Under the pieces are notes generated by a model that saw only the letters and a list, made by a program, of their open reading frames with translations, ran no database searches and had not been told where the DNA came from. Below are positions 50,231 to 57,884 of a stretch of DNA of 64,000 nucleotides, in pieces. Each line of letters opens with the position of its first letter. Position 1 is the first letter of the stretch. The stretch is from positions 62,001 through 126,000 of the forward strand of contig NZ_JABTYE010000005.1 in assembly GCF_013314895.1 (NCBI RefSeq), written 5' to 3'. The stretch is from Cupriavidus gilardii (GTDB lineage: Bacteria > Pseudomonadota > Gammaproteobacteria > Burkholderiales > Burkholderiaceae). The translations under genes and the position numbers were made by a program.

Positions 50231-50593
50231 GTGCTCGACGAACGCAAGCTGCTGTATTGGGAAGGCTCTTCGAAGAAGGACTTCAAGGCATTCCCCATTC
50301 CGGTTCAAAAGGACATGGGGGTCGCCTTGTTCGTCGTCCAGTTGGGACGCACGCCTCCTTCGGCGAAGCCGTGGAAGGGCCTCGGTTCGGGCGTGTACGA
50401 ACTGGTCGAGGATCACTGCGGCGATACCTTTCGGGCCGTCTACACGGTCTGCGTGGGCGGCGCAGTGCACGTGCTGCACGCGTTTCAGAAAAAGTCCAAG
50501 TCGGGCATCGCCACACCGCAACCGGATGTCGCGCTGATCGAGAAGCGGCTAAAGGCGGTGCTCGCCAGATACGGAAAAAGCGGGAGGTCGTGA
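50231..50593 (+). CDS. HigB/RelE-type toxin (phage-derived Gp49-like)
   Basis: 120-residue toxin of the type II family with RelE-like fold, an mRNA interferase in studied members. The family landmarks are LYWEGSSKKDFKAFP, GVALFVVQLGRTPPSAKPWKGLG, GVYELVEDHCGDTFRAVYTV and VLHAFQKKSKSGIATP. Homologues start near LYWEGS, so the GTG at 50231 is a reasonable start, but it sits directly behind the -10 element; either transcription starts further upstream or translation starts later. The stop overlaps the next ATG by one base (TGATG). Toxin-first order is as in higBA. Confidence 0.88.
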   Translation: MLDERKLLYWEGSSKKDFKAFPIPVQKDMGVALFVVQLGRTPPSAKPWKGLGSGVYELVEDHCGDTFRAVYTVCVGGAVHVLHAFQKKSKSGIATPQPDVALIEKRLKAVLARYGKSGRS

Positions 50594-50913
50594 TGCCGCG
50601 CAATCGCATTCGAACAGGCACGGACAATGTATTGGTCGACCTTGGATTTGCCGATGCCGAGGAACTGTCGGCAAAAGTACTGCTGGCGGTCAAGGTCAAC
50701 GACGTGATCGACCAGCGGCGGCTCAGTCAGGTCGAAGCAGCCCATATCATGGGCATGACGCAGCCAAAGGTGTCGCAGATTCGACGCTACAGGTTGCAGA
50801 ACATCTCGCTGGAGCGCCTGATGCAGGCCCTCGTTGCGCTCGACCAGCATGTCGAGATCGTTGTGCGGCCGGCGCGCCGGTCCGACGCGGCGGGGATCTT
50901 CGTCGCGGCCTAG
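50593..50913 (+). CDS. HigA-type antitoxin with Xre HTH
   Basis: 106-residue antitoxin partner. The C-terminal half has the HTH landmarks LSQVEAAHIMGMTQPKVSQIRR and LSLERL-like NISLERLMQALVAL, and the ending VEIVVRPARRSD is typical for Xre antitoxins of RelE/HigB pairs. The N-terminal half (VLVDLGFADAEELSAKVLLA) should wrap the toxin. GGGAGG lies seven bases before the ATG. Its TAG stop is also the first base triplet of the 8-bp repeat array. Confidence 0.88.
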   Translation: MPRNRIRTGTDNVLVDLGFADAEELSAKVLLAVKVNDVIDQRRLSQVEAAHIMGMTQPKVSQIRRYRLQNISLERLMQALVALDQHVEIVVRPARRSDAAGIFVAA

Positions 50914-50998
50914 CGGCCTAGCGGCCTAGCGGCCTAGCGGCCTAGCGGCCTAGCGGCCTAGCGGCCTGGTGGCCTGGTGGCCTGGTGGCCTGGTGGCC
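50911..50998. repeat. 8-bp tandem array (7 x TAGCGGCC, 4 x TGGTGGCC)
   Basis: Seven perfect TAGCGGCC units (50911-50966) followed by four perfect TGGTGGCC units (50967-50998). The array begins exactly at the antitoxin stop codon. With a unit of eight bases, TAG appears in all three plus-strand frames. It looks like a variable-number locus. Confidence 0.97.
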
Positions 50999-51072
50999 CT
51001 GCCGGCTCTGGGCGCAGCCATAGCCAGAGCGGCCCCGACGTCGGCGGTTAATTGCGTTATCAAACAAAACAA

Positions 51073-51093
51073 GGCCCGCCATCCCGGCGGGCC
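51073..51093 (-). terminator. terminator of the pyruvate dehydrogenase operon
   Basis: GGCCCGCC-ATCCC-GGCGGGCC, an 8-bp stem; on the minus strand it is followed by TTGTTTTGTTTG. It lies 28 bases after the lpd stop. Confidence 0.85.
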
Positions 51094-51120
51094 CTGTTCT
51101 GTGCCGCTACAACCAGCCGC

Positions 51121-52923
51121 TCAACGCTTGCGCGGCGGCGGGACGTCCGTGCAGACGCCCTCGTAGATCTCGGCGGCCATGCCGATCGACTCGCCGAGCG
51201 TCGGGTGCGGATGGATAGTCTTGCCGATGTCCACCGCGTCCGCGCCCATCTCGATCGCCAGGCACACTTCGCCGATCAGGTCGCCCGCATGCGTGCCGAC
51301 GATGCCGCCGCCGATGATGCGGTGGGTTTCCTCGTCGAACAGCAGCTTGGTGAAGCCCTCGTCGCGGCCATTGGCGATCGCGCGGCCCGAAGCGGCCCAC
51401 GGGAATACGCCCTTGCCGTACTTGATGCCCTGCGCCTTGCACTGTTCCTCGGTCAGGCCGGCCCAGGCCACTTCCGGATCGGTATAGGCCACCGACGGAA
51501 TCTGTTTGGCGTCGAAGTAAGCCTTCTCGCCGTGCGCGGCTTCCGCGGCCACGTGCGCTTCGTGCACGGCCTTGTGCGCCAGCATCGGCTGGCCGACGAT
51601 GTCGCCGATCGCGAAGATGTGCGGCACGTTGGTGCGCATCTGGCTGTCGACCTCGATGAAACCGCGATCGGTCACCGCGACGCCGGCCTTCTCCGCGCCG
51701 ATCCGCTTGCCGTTGGGCGCGCGGCCCACCGACACCAGCACCAGGTCGTAGCGCTGCGGTTCTGCCGGCGCCTGCTCGCCTTCGAACCTGACGTAGATGC
51801 CGTCGTCCTTGGCTTCGACCCCGACGGTCCTGGTCTTGAGCATCACCTTGTCGAAGCGATCCTTGTTCATCTTCTCCCAGACCTTGACCAGATCGCGGTC
51901 GGCGCCCTGCATCAGGCCATCGAGCATCTCGACGACATCGATGCTGGCGCCCAGCGTGCTGTAGACCGTGGCCATTTCCAGGCCGATGATGCCGCCGCCG
52001 ATCACCAGCATGCGCTTCGGGATTTCGCGCAGTTCCAGCGCGCCGGTCGAGTCGACGATGCGCGGATCTTCCGGGATGAACGGCAGTTTCACCGCCTGGC
52101 TGCCGGCGGCGATGATGGCCTTGTCGAAGCGGATCACCGTCTTCTTGCCGGTGGTGTCCTTGCCGTCGCCGCCAGTCTCCTGCACTTCGAGATGATGCGG
52201 GTCGAGGAAAGTGCCGATGCCGCGCACGACCTGCACCTTGCGCGCCTTGGCCATGCCGGCCAGGCCCCCGGTCAGCTTGCCGACCACCGAATCCTTGTAC
52301 TTCCGCAGGCCGTCCAGATCGACCTTGGCCTCGCCGAACACGATGCCGTGCGCGGCCAGCGCCTTGGCCTCGTCGATGATCGCGGCGTTATGCAGCAGCG
52401 CCTTCGACGGGATGCAGCCGACATTGAGGCAAACCCCGCCCAGGCTCGCATAGCGCTCGACCAGCACGGTATTCATGCCGAGGTCGGCACTGCGGAACGC
52501 CGCCGAATAGCCGCCGGGGCCGGCGCCCAGCACCAGCATCTCGCACTGGATATCGGCGCCGCCGGCATGCGTTGCCGCAACGGGTGCCGCCGCCGGTGCC
52601 GATGCCGATGCCGATGCGGGAGCCGGCGCTGCGGCCGGAGCCGGCGCGGGAGCCGGGCCAGCGGCAGGCGCCGCTGCGGCCGCGGCCTGAGCCTCGACCG
52701 TGCAGATCACCGTGTCCTTGGCCACCTTGTCGCCGACCTTGACCTTGACCTCGACCACCTTGCCGGCCGCAGACGACGGCACGTCCATGCTGGCCTTGTC
52801 CGACTCCAGCACGATCAGCGACTGTTCCTGCTCGATCGTGTCGCCCGGCTTGACCAGAACCTCGATCACTTCTACCGCGTCGAAATCGCCGATATCCGGC
52901 ACCTTGACTTCGATCACACTCAT
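51121..52923 (-). CDS. lpdA: dihydrolipoyl dehydrogenase (E3) with N-terminal lipoyl domain
   Basis: Reoxidises dihydrolipoamide in the pyruvate dehydrogenase complex. The 600-residue protein starts with a lipoyl domain ([21 protein letters not shown] and the lipoylated Lys in [10 protein letters not shown]). An Ala/Pro/Ser-rich linker ([10 protein letters not shown]) follows, then the flavoenzyme with FAD motif [17 protein letters not shown], redox disulfide [16 protein letters not shown] motif GGGIIGLEM, and the active-site pair in HPHPTLGE. The fused lipoyl domain is usual in beta- and gamma-proteobacterial E3 of this operon. ATG at 52921-52923 follows AGGAGC. Confidence 0.95.
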   Translation of the reverse strand: MSVIEVKVPDIGDFDAVEVIEVLVKPGDTIEQEQSLIVLESDKASMDVPSSAAGKVVEVKVKVGDKVAKDTVICTVEAQAAAAAAPAAGPAPAPAPAAAPAPASASASAPAAAPVAATHAGGADIQCEMLVLGAGPGGYSAAFRSADLGMNTVLVERYASLGGVCLNVGCIPSKALLHNAAIIDEAKALAAHGIVFGEAKVDLDGLRKYKDSVVGKLTGGLAGMAKARKVQVVRGIGTFLDPHHLEVQETGGDGKDTTGKKTVIRFDKAIIAAGSQAVKLPFIPEDPRIVDSTGALELREIPKRMLVIGGGIIGLEMATVYSTLGASIDVVEMLDGLMQGADRDLVKVWEKMNKDRFDKVMLKTRTVGVEAKDDGIYVRFEGEQAPAEPQRYDLVLVSVGRAPNGKRIGAEKAGVAVTDRGFIEVDSQMRTNVPHIFAIGDIVGQPMLAHKAVHEAHVAAEAAHGEKAYFDAKQIPSVAYTDPEVAWAGLTEEQCKAQGIKYGKGVFPWAASGRAIANGRDEGFTKLLFDEETHRIIGGGIVGTHAGDLIGEVCLAIEMGADAVDIGKTIHPHPTLGESIGMAAEIYEGVCTDVPPPRKR

Positions 52924-52947
52924 GCTTTGCTCCTGTGGCCGGGCCGC

Positions 52948-54627
52948 TTACAGCAGAATGCGGCGGAAATCGGCCAGCAGCTGACCGAAGTAGGTATTGA
53001 AGCGGGCGGCTTCGGCGCCGTCGATCACGCGGTGATCCCACGACAGCGACAGCGGCAGCGTCAGGCGCGGCACGAACTGCTTGCCGTCCCAGACCGGCTT
53101 CTGATACGACTTGCAGACGCCCATGATGGCCACTTCCGGCGCATTGATGATCGGCGTGAAATAGGTACCGCCCAGGCCGCCGAGCGACGAGATCGAGAAG
53201 CAGCCGCCCTGCATCTGGTCGGGCTTGAGCTTGCCGTCGCGCGCGAGCTTGGCCAGTTCCGCCATCTCCTGCGCGATCTCGATCACGCCCTTCTTGTCGG
53301 CGTCCTTGATCACCGGCACGACCAGGCCGTTGGGCGTATCGGCGGCGAAGCCGATGTTGAAGTACTTCTTCAGGACCAGGTTGTCGCCGTCGAGCGAGGC
53401 GTTGAAGTTCGGGAACTTCTTCAGCGCGGCGACCGTGGCCTTGATCATGAAGGCCAGCATCGTGACCTTGACGCCCTGCTTCTCGTATTCCTTGTTCAGC
53501 TGCACGCGGAAGGCTTCGAGCTCGGTGATGTCGGCCTCGTCGTGATTGGTCACGTGGGGGATCATCACCCAGTTCCGATGCAGGTTCGCGCCGGAAATCT
53601 TCTTGATGCGCGACAGCGGCTTGCTTTCGATCTCGCCGTAGCGGGTGAAATCGACCTTCGGCCACGGCAGCAGACCGAGTTCGCCGCCCCCGGCGCCACC
53701 GGCAGCCGCCTGCGCGGGCGCCGCGGCCTGGCCGGTCATCACGCCCTTGACGTAGCGCTGCACGTCTTCATGGGTGATGCGGCCCTTGGGGCCGGAGCCC
53801 GGCACGCGCGACACGTCGACGCCGAGTTCGCGCGCGTACTTGCGCACCGACGGGCTGGCATGCGCGGCCTTGCCGCTGACGCCAGCCGGCGCGGCCTGCG
53901 CTGCAGCGGCCGGTGCCGGTGCGGCAGCCGGAGCCGGCGCTGCGGCCGCCGGGGCGGGAGCCGGTGCGGCGGCAGGTGCCGGCGCAGCAGCGCCTGCGGC
54001 GCCCGCGGCCGCGCCGGAACCAGCGCCTTCCAGAATCACGATCAACGTACCTTCGGACACGTTGTCGCCGACCTTGACCTTGACTTCCTTGACCACGCCC
54101 GCCGAAGGCGACGGCACGTCCATGGTGGCCTTGTCCGATTCGAGCGTGATCAGCGAGTCCTCGGCATTGACGCTGTCGCCGGGCTTGACGTGGACCTCGA
54201 TGACCGGCACGCCTTCGTAGTCGCCGATGTCGGGCACCTTGACCTCGACGGTACCGCCGCCGGCAGCAGCCGGAGCAGGTGCCGGAGCCGGTGCCTGCGC
54301 AGCGGCGGGCGCCGGGGCCGATGCAGCCGTGGCAGCAGGCGCCGGTGCCGGTGCGGCAGCGGGAGCCGGTGCAGGGGCCGCGGCGCCCGCCGGTTCCAGC
54401 ATCACCAGCACCGAGCCTTCCGCCACGTTGTCGCCGACGTTGACCTTGACTTCCTTGACCGTGCCGCCCTGCGGCGAGGGCACGTCCATCGTCGCCTTGT
54501 CCGATTCCAGCGTGACCAGCGCATCCTCGGCGTTGATCGTGTCGCCCGGCTTCACGTGGACTTCGATGACGGGAACGGCGTCGTAGTCGCCGATATCCGG
54601 CACCTTGATTTCAATCGCTTGACTCAT
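52948..54627 (-). CDS. aceF: dihydrolipoyl acetyltransferase (E2) of pyruvate dehydrogenase
   Basis: Core of the complex; transfers acetyl groups from lipoyl arms to CoA. The 559 residues hold two lipoyl domains (each VPDIGDY...[11 protein letters not shown], lipoyl Lys present), two long Ala/Pro linkers ([12 protein letters not shown]), the E3/E1-binding domain ([14 protein letters not shown] and [13 protein letters not shown]) and the acetyltransferase domain with [20 protein letters not shown], where His and Asp are catalytic. The ATG at 54625-54627 lies six bases after AGGAGA. It is 24 bases upstream of lpd and 178 downstream of aceE. Confidence 0.96.
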   Translation of the reverse strand: MSQAIEIKVPDIGDYDAVPVIEVHVKPGDTINAEDALVTLESDKATMDVPSPQGGTVKEVKVNVGDNVAEGSVLVMLEPAGAAAPAPAPAAAPAPAPAATAASAPAPAAAQAPAPAPAPAAAGGGTVEVKVPDIGDYEGVPVIEVHVKPGDSVNAEDSLITLESDKATMDVPSPSAGVVKEVKVKVGDNVSEGTLIVILEGAGSGAAAGAAGAAAPAPAAAPAPAPAAAAPAPAAAPAPAAAAQAAPAGVSGKAAHASPSVRKYARELGVDVSRVPGSGPKGRITHEDVQRYVKGVMTGQAAAPAQAAAGGAGGGELGLLPWPKVDFTRYGEIESKPLSRIKKISGANLHRNWVMIPHVTNHDEADITELEAFRVQLNKEYEKQGVKVTMLAFMIKATVAALKKFPNFNASLDGDNLVLKKYFNIGFAADTPNGLVVPVIKDADKKGVIEIAQEMAELAKLARDGKLKPDQMQGGCFSISSLGGLGGTYFTPIINAPEVAIMGVCKSYQKPVWDGKQFVPRLTLPLSLSWDHRVIDGAEAARFNTYFGQLLADFRRILL

Positions 54628-54805
54628 TCAGTGTCTCCTGGACAGGACGGCGCGCGTGACAACGAAAGCGTCGAGATTACTTTGACGCACGTGCCTTGTC
54701 ACGCCGCGGCGCCCGGACCATTTACTGGACAACGCCCAGGCAAGGCCCGGGCGACCCGGGCGCGGCGTTGCCGTGCCCGGGGGGTTCGCGGGAGTGACAG
54801 CCGGA

Positions 54806-57493
54806 TCAGACCGTCATCGGGTTCGGCTTGTTCGGGTCGAGGTTGTATTTCTTGATGGCCTCGGCAACCTTGTCGCGCGCGATGGCGCCCTCGTCGGCGA
54901 GCGCCTTCAGCGCAGCCAGCGTGACCCAGTGGCGGTCCACTTCGAAGAAGTGGCGCAGCTTCTCGCGGGTATCCGAGCGGCCGAAGCCGTCGGTGCCCAG
55001 CACCACGTAGCGGCGCGGTACGAACGGACGGATCTGCTCGGCGAACGCGCGCACGTAGTCGGTGGAGGCGATCACCGGACCGCGCACCGACTTCAGGCAC
55101 TTGGTCACGTGCGATTCGCGCGGCGTTTCGGTCGGATGCAGCAGGTTCCAGCGCTCGGCGGCCTGGCCTTCGCGGGCCAGTTCGGTGAAGCTCGGGCAGC
55201 TCCACAGATCCGATTCGACGCCCCAGTCCTTCTTCAGCAGTTCGGCAGCGGCGATCACCTCGCGGAAGATCGTGCCCGAGCCGAGCAGCTGCACGCGCGG
55301 CGCGTTGCTGTTTTCGGCGCCCTTGCGGAAGGCGTACATGCCCTTGACGATGTCCTTCTCCACGCCAGCCGGCATTTCCGGATGCTCGTAGTTCTCGTTC
55401 ATCACCGTCAGGTAGTAGTACACGTCCTCCTGCTCGGCGTACATGCGGCGCAGGCCGTCCTGCATGATCACGGCCAGCTCGTACTGGAAGGTCGGATCGT
55501 ACGAGATGCAGTTCGGGATCACCGCGTGGAACACGTGCGAGTGGCCATCCTCGTGCTGCAGACCTTCGCCGTTCAGCGTGGTGCGGCCCGAGGTGCCGCC
55601 CAGCAGGAAGCCGCGCGAACGCATGTCGGCGGCGGCCCAGCACAGATCGCCGATCCGCTGGATGCCGAACATCGAGTAGTAGATGTAGAACGGGATCATC
55701 TGCACGCCGTGCGTCGAGTACGACGTGGCGGCCGCGATCCAGTCGCACATCGCGCCGGCTTCGTTGATGCCTTCCTGCAGCACCTGGCCAGTCTGCGATT
55801 CCTTGTAGAACATCAGCTGGTCATGGTCTTCCGGCACGTATTTCTGGCCCTCCTGGTTCCAGATGCCGATCTGGCGGAACAGGCCTTCCATGCCGAAGGT
55901 GCGCGACTCGTCCGGGACGATGGGCACCACATGCTTGCCGAGCTGCTTGTCCTTGAGCAGCGTGTTCAGGATCCGCACGAAGGCCATCGTGGTCGAGACC
56001 TCGCGTCCCTCGCCCGTCGCCTTGAGCAGCGCGGAGAATGCCGACAGCTCCGGCACCGGCAGCGGGTCGGCCTTCTGGCGGCGCGTCGGCAGATAGCCGC
56101 CGAGCTCCATGCGGCGGGCGCGCATGTATTCCAGTTCCTTCGAGCCTTCCTCGAAGGTCAGGTACGGGACTTCTTCCAGCTTGTCGTCCGGCACCGGCAG
56201 ATTGAACTGGTCGCGGAAGCGGCGGATCGCCTCCACCGGCATCTTCTTCTGCTGGTGGGTGATGTTCATCGCCTGGCCGGCATCGCCCATGCCGTAGCCC
56301 TTGATGGTCTTGGCCAGGATCAGCGTCGGCTGGCCCTTGTGCTCGGTGGCGGCCTTGTAGGCGGCGTAGATCTTGTGCGGATCGTGGCCGCCGCGGTTCA
56401 GGCGCCAGATGTCGTCATCGGACCAGTCCGCCACCATCGCCTTGAGCTCGGGCGTATTGAAGAAGTGCTCGCGCACGTAAGCGCCGTCCTTGGCCTTGAA
56501 GGTCTGGTACTCGCCGTCGACGCATTCCATCATCCGCTTCATCAGCAGGCCCTTGGTGTCGCGCGCCAGCAGCGAATCCCAGCGGCTGCCCCAGACCACC
56601 TTGATCACGTTCCAGCCGGCGCCGCGGAATTCCGACTCCAGTTCCTGGATGATCTTGCCGTTGCCGCGCACCGGACCGTCCAGGCGCTGCAGGTTGCAGT
56701 TGATGACGAAGACCAGGTTGTCCAGCTTCTCGCGGCCGGCCATGCCGATCGCGCCCAGCGATTCGGGCTCGTCGGTCTCGCCGTCGCCGAGGAAGGCCCA
56801 GACCTTGCGGCCTTCGGTATTGACCAGGCCCCGGCTCTGCAGGTACTTCATGAAGCGCGCCTGGTAGATCGCCATGATCGGGCCCAAGCCCATCGACACG
56901 GTCGGGAACTGCCAGAAGTCCGGCATCAGCCACGGGTGCGGATACGACGAGATGCCCTTGCCGTCGACTTCCTGGCGGAAGTTGTCGAGCTGCTCGGCGG
57001 TCAGGCGGCCCAGCAGGAAGGCGCGCGAATAGACGCCCGGCGCCGAGTGGCCCTGCACGAAGACCAGATCGCCGCCATGCTTGTCCGACGGCGCGTGCCA
57101 GAAGTGGTTGTAGCCGACGTCGTACAGCGTGGCCGCCGACGCGTAGGACGAGATGTGGCCGCCGACGTTGGTGTGCTTGTTGGCCCGCAGCACCATCGCC
57201 ATCGCGTTCCAGCGCGAGTACGAACGGATGCGGTGCTCGATGTCCTGGTCGCCAGGGATGCGCGCCTGCTGCTCGACCGGGATGGTATTGATATACGGGG
57301 TTTCGGCGTGGAACGGCTGCGTGACGCCGTTCACGCGCGCATATTCGATCTGCTTGTCGATCAGGAAGGCCGCGCGCTCGCTACCTTCCGCGCCAATCAC
57401 GCCCTGCAGGGCCTCGAGCCATTCTTGGGTTTCCTGCGGGTCGGCGTCATTGGCGCCGGCTGCGCCGAGGATCTGCTCTGGTACGGCTGACAT
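54806..57493 (-). CDS. aceE: pyruvate dehydrogenase E1 component (homodimeric)
   Basis: Thiamine-diphosphate enzyme that decarboxylates pyruvate and acetylates E2; it feeds acetyl-CoA to the TCA cycle and to PHB. The 895-residue protein is of the single-chain AceE type. Landmarks are GGHISSYASAATLYDVGYNHFW, the ThDP motif GDGETDEPES...NLVFVINCNLQRLDG, TIKGYGMGDAGQAMNITHQQKKM, and the C-terminal transketolase-like part with VLGTDGFGRSDTREKLRHFFEVD. The ATG at 57491-57493 follows AGGAGA. A longer frame to 57694 crosses the promoter and is rejected. Confidence 0.96.
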   Translation of the reverse strand: MSAVPEQILGAAGANDADPQETQEWLEALQGVIGAEGSERAAFLIDKQIEYARVNGVTQPFHAETPYINTIPVEQQARIPGDQDIEHRIRSYSRWNAMAMVLRANKHTNVGGHISSYASAATLYDVGYNHFWHAPSDKHGGDLVFVQGHSAPGVYSRAFLLGRLTAEQLDNFRQEVDGKGISSYPHPWLMPDFWQFPTVSMGLGPIMAIYQARFMKYLQSRGLVNTEGRKVWAFLGDGETDEPESLGAIGMAGREKLDNLVFVINCNLQRLDGPVRGNGKIIQELESEFRGAGWNVIKVVWGSRWDSLLARDTKGLLMKRMMECVDGEYQTFKAKDGAYVREHFFNTPELKAMVADWSDDDIWRLNRGGHDPHKIYAAYKAATEHKGQPTLILAKTIKGYGMGDAGQAMNITHQQKKMPVEAIRRFRDQFNLPVPDDKLEEVPYLTFEEGSKELEYMRARRMELGGYLPTRRQKADPLPVPELSAFSALLKATGEGREVSTTMAFVRILNTLLKDKQLGKHVVPIVPDESRTFGMEGLFRQIGIWNQEGQKYVPEDHDQLMFYKESQTGQVLQEGINEAGAMCDWIAAATSYSTHGVQMIPFYIYYSMFGIQRIGDLCWAAADMRSRGFLLGGTSGRTTLNGEGLQHEDGHSHVFHAVIPNCISYDPTFQYELAVIMQDGLRRMYAEQEDVYYYLTVMNENYEHPEMPAGVEKDIVKGMYAFRKGAENSNAPRVQLLGSGTIFREVIAAAELLKKDWGVESDLWSCPSFTELAREGQAAERWNLLHPTETPRESHVTKCLKSVRGPVIASTDYVRAFAEQIRPFVPRRYVVLGTDGFGRSDTREKLRHFFEVDRHWVTLAALKALADEGAIARDKVAEAIKKYNLDPNKPNPMTV

Positions 57494-57665
57494 GGATCGT
57501 CTCCTGTGGAATGCGTGCGCCAGCAACGGCCGCTTTCGTGGGTGGCTGGCCTGGCGCTGTCTGACGGGGGTGCGGAGCGAGGCTGGATGGGCGGATGGGC
57601 TGGCCTGTCGCTGGTACCCGGACAAGGTCCGACCGCCTTCCTCCCGCATCGTTCGGTCGGCACCG

Positions 57666-57701
57666 ATTCTATGGAAGGCGATTTCGCAGCACAAGCGAAA
57701 T
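57666..57701 (-). promoter_or_regulatory. aceE promoter with overlapping 7+7-bp dyad
   Basis: Minus strand TTGTGC (57689-57694), 17 bases, TAGAAT (57666-57671). The dyad ATTTCGC-N7-GCGAAAT (57681-57701) covers the -35 and upstream part of the spacer. A further GCGAAAT is at 57731-57737. This would suit a repressor; which protein binds is not known. The rest of the 57494-57884 spacer shows no gene. Confidence 0.6.
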
Positions 57702-57854
57702 TTTCAAATTACGGTATCGTTTCTCATGATGCGAAATATTGCGGCGACGCACCACGACCCCGCCAGCCGCGCCGCCGTGCGGCCTGCAGGCTGACGGCCC
57801 GACGCGCGTGCCGCATAGGCGCTTTCCCCAAGCGACGCACTGCAGCAATCGAGC

Positions 57855-57860
57855 TACACT
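57855..57860 (+). promoter_or_regulatory. candidate -10 element of the sensor kinase gene
   Basis: AGCTACACTGC holds a TACACT about 25 bases before the kinase ATG. A similar AGTTACACTAG (TACACT 60634-60639) lies before the response-regulator gene. Neither has a good -35. Confidence 0.35.
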
Positions 57861-57884
57861 GCTCGGTCAGTCGTCAATCCCATC

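Noticed and set aside
50911..50998. Tandem array as a CRISPR
   Set aside because: Units of 8 bp are directly adjacent with no spacers and no cas genes.
51052..54855. 1267-codon open frame on the plus strand opposite lpd and aceF
   Set aside because: Antisense shadow of Ala/Pro-rich, high-GC genes; the minus-strand proteins have complete domains.
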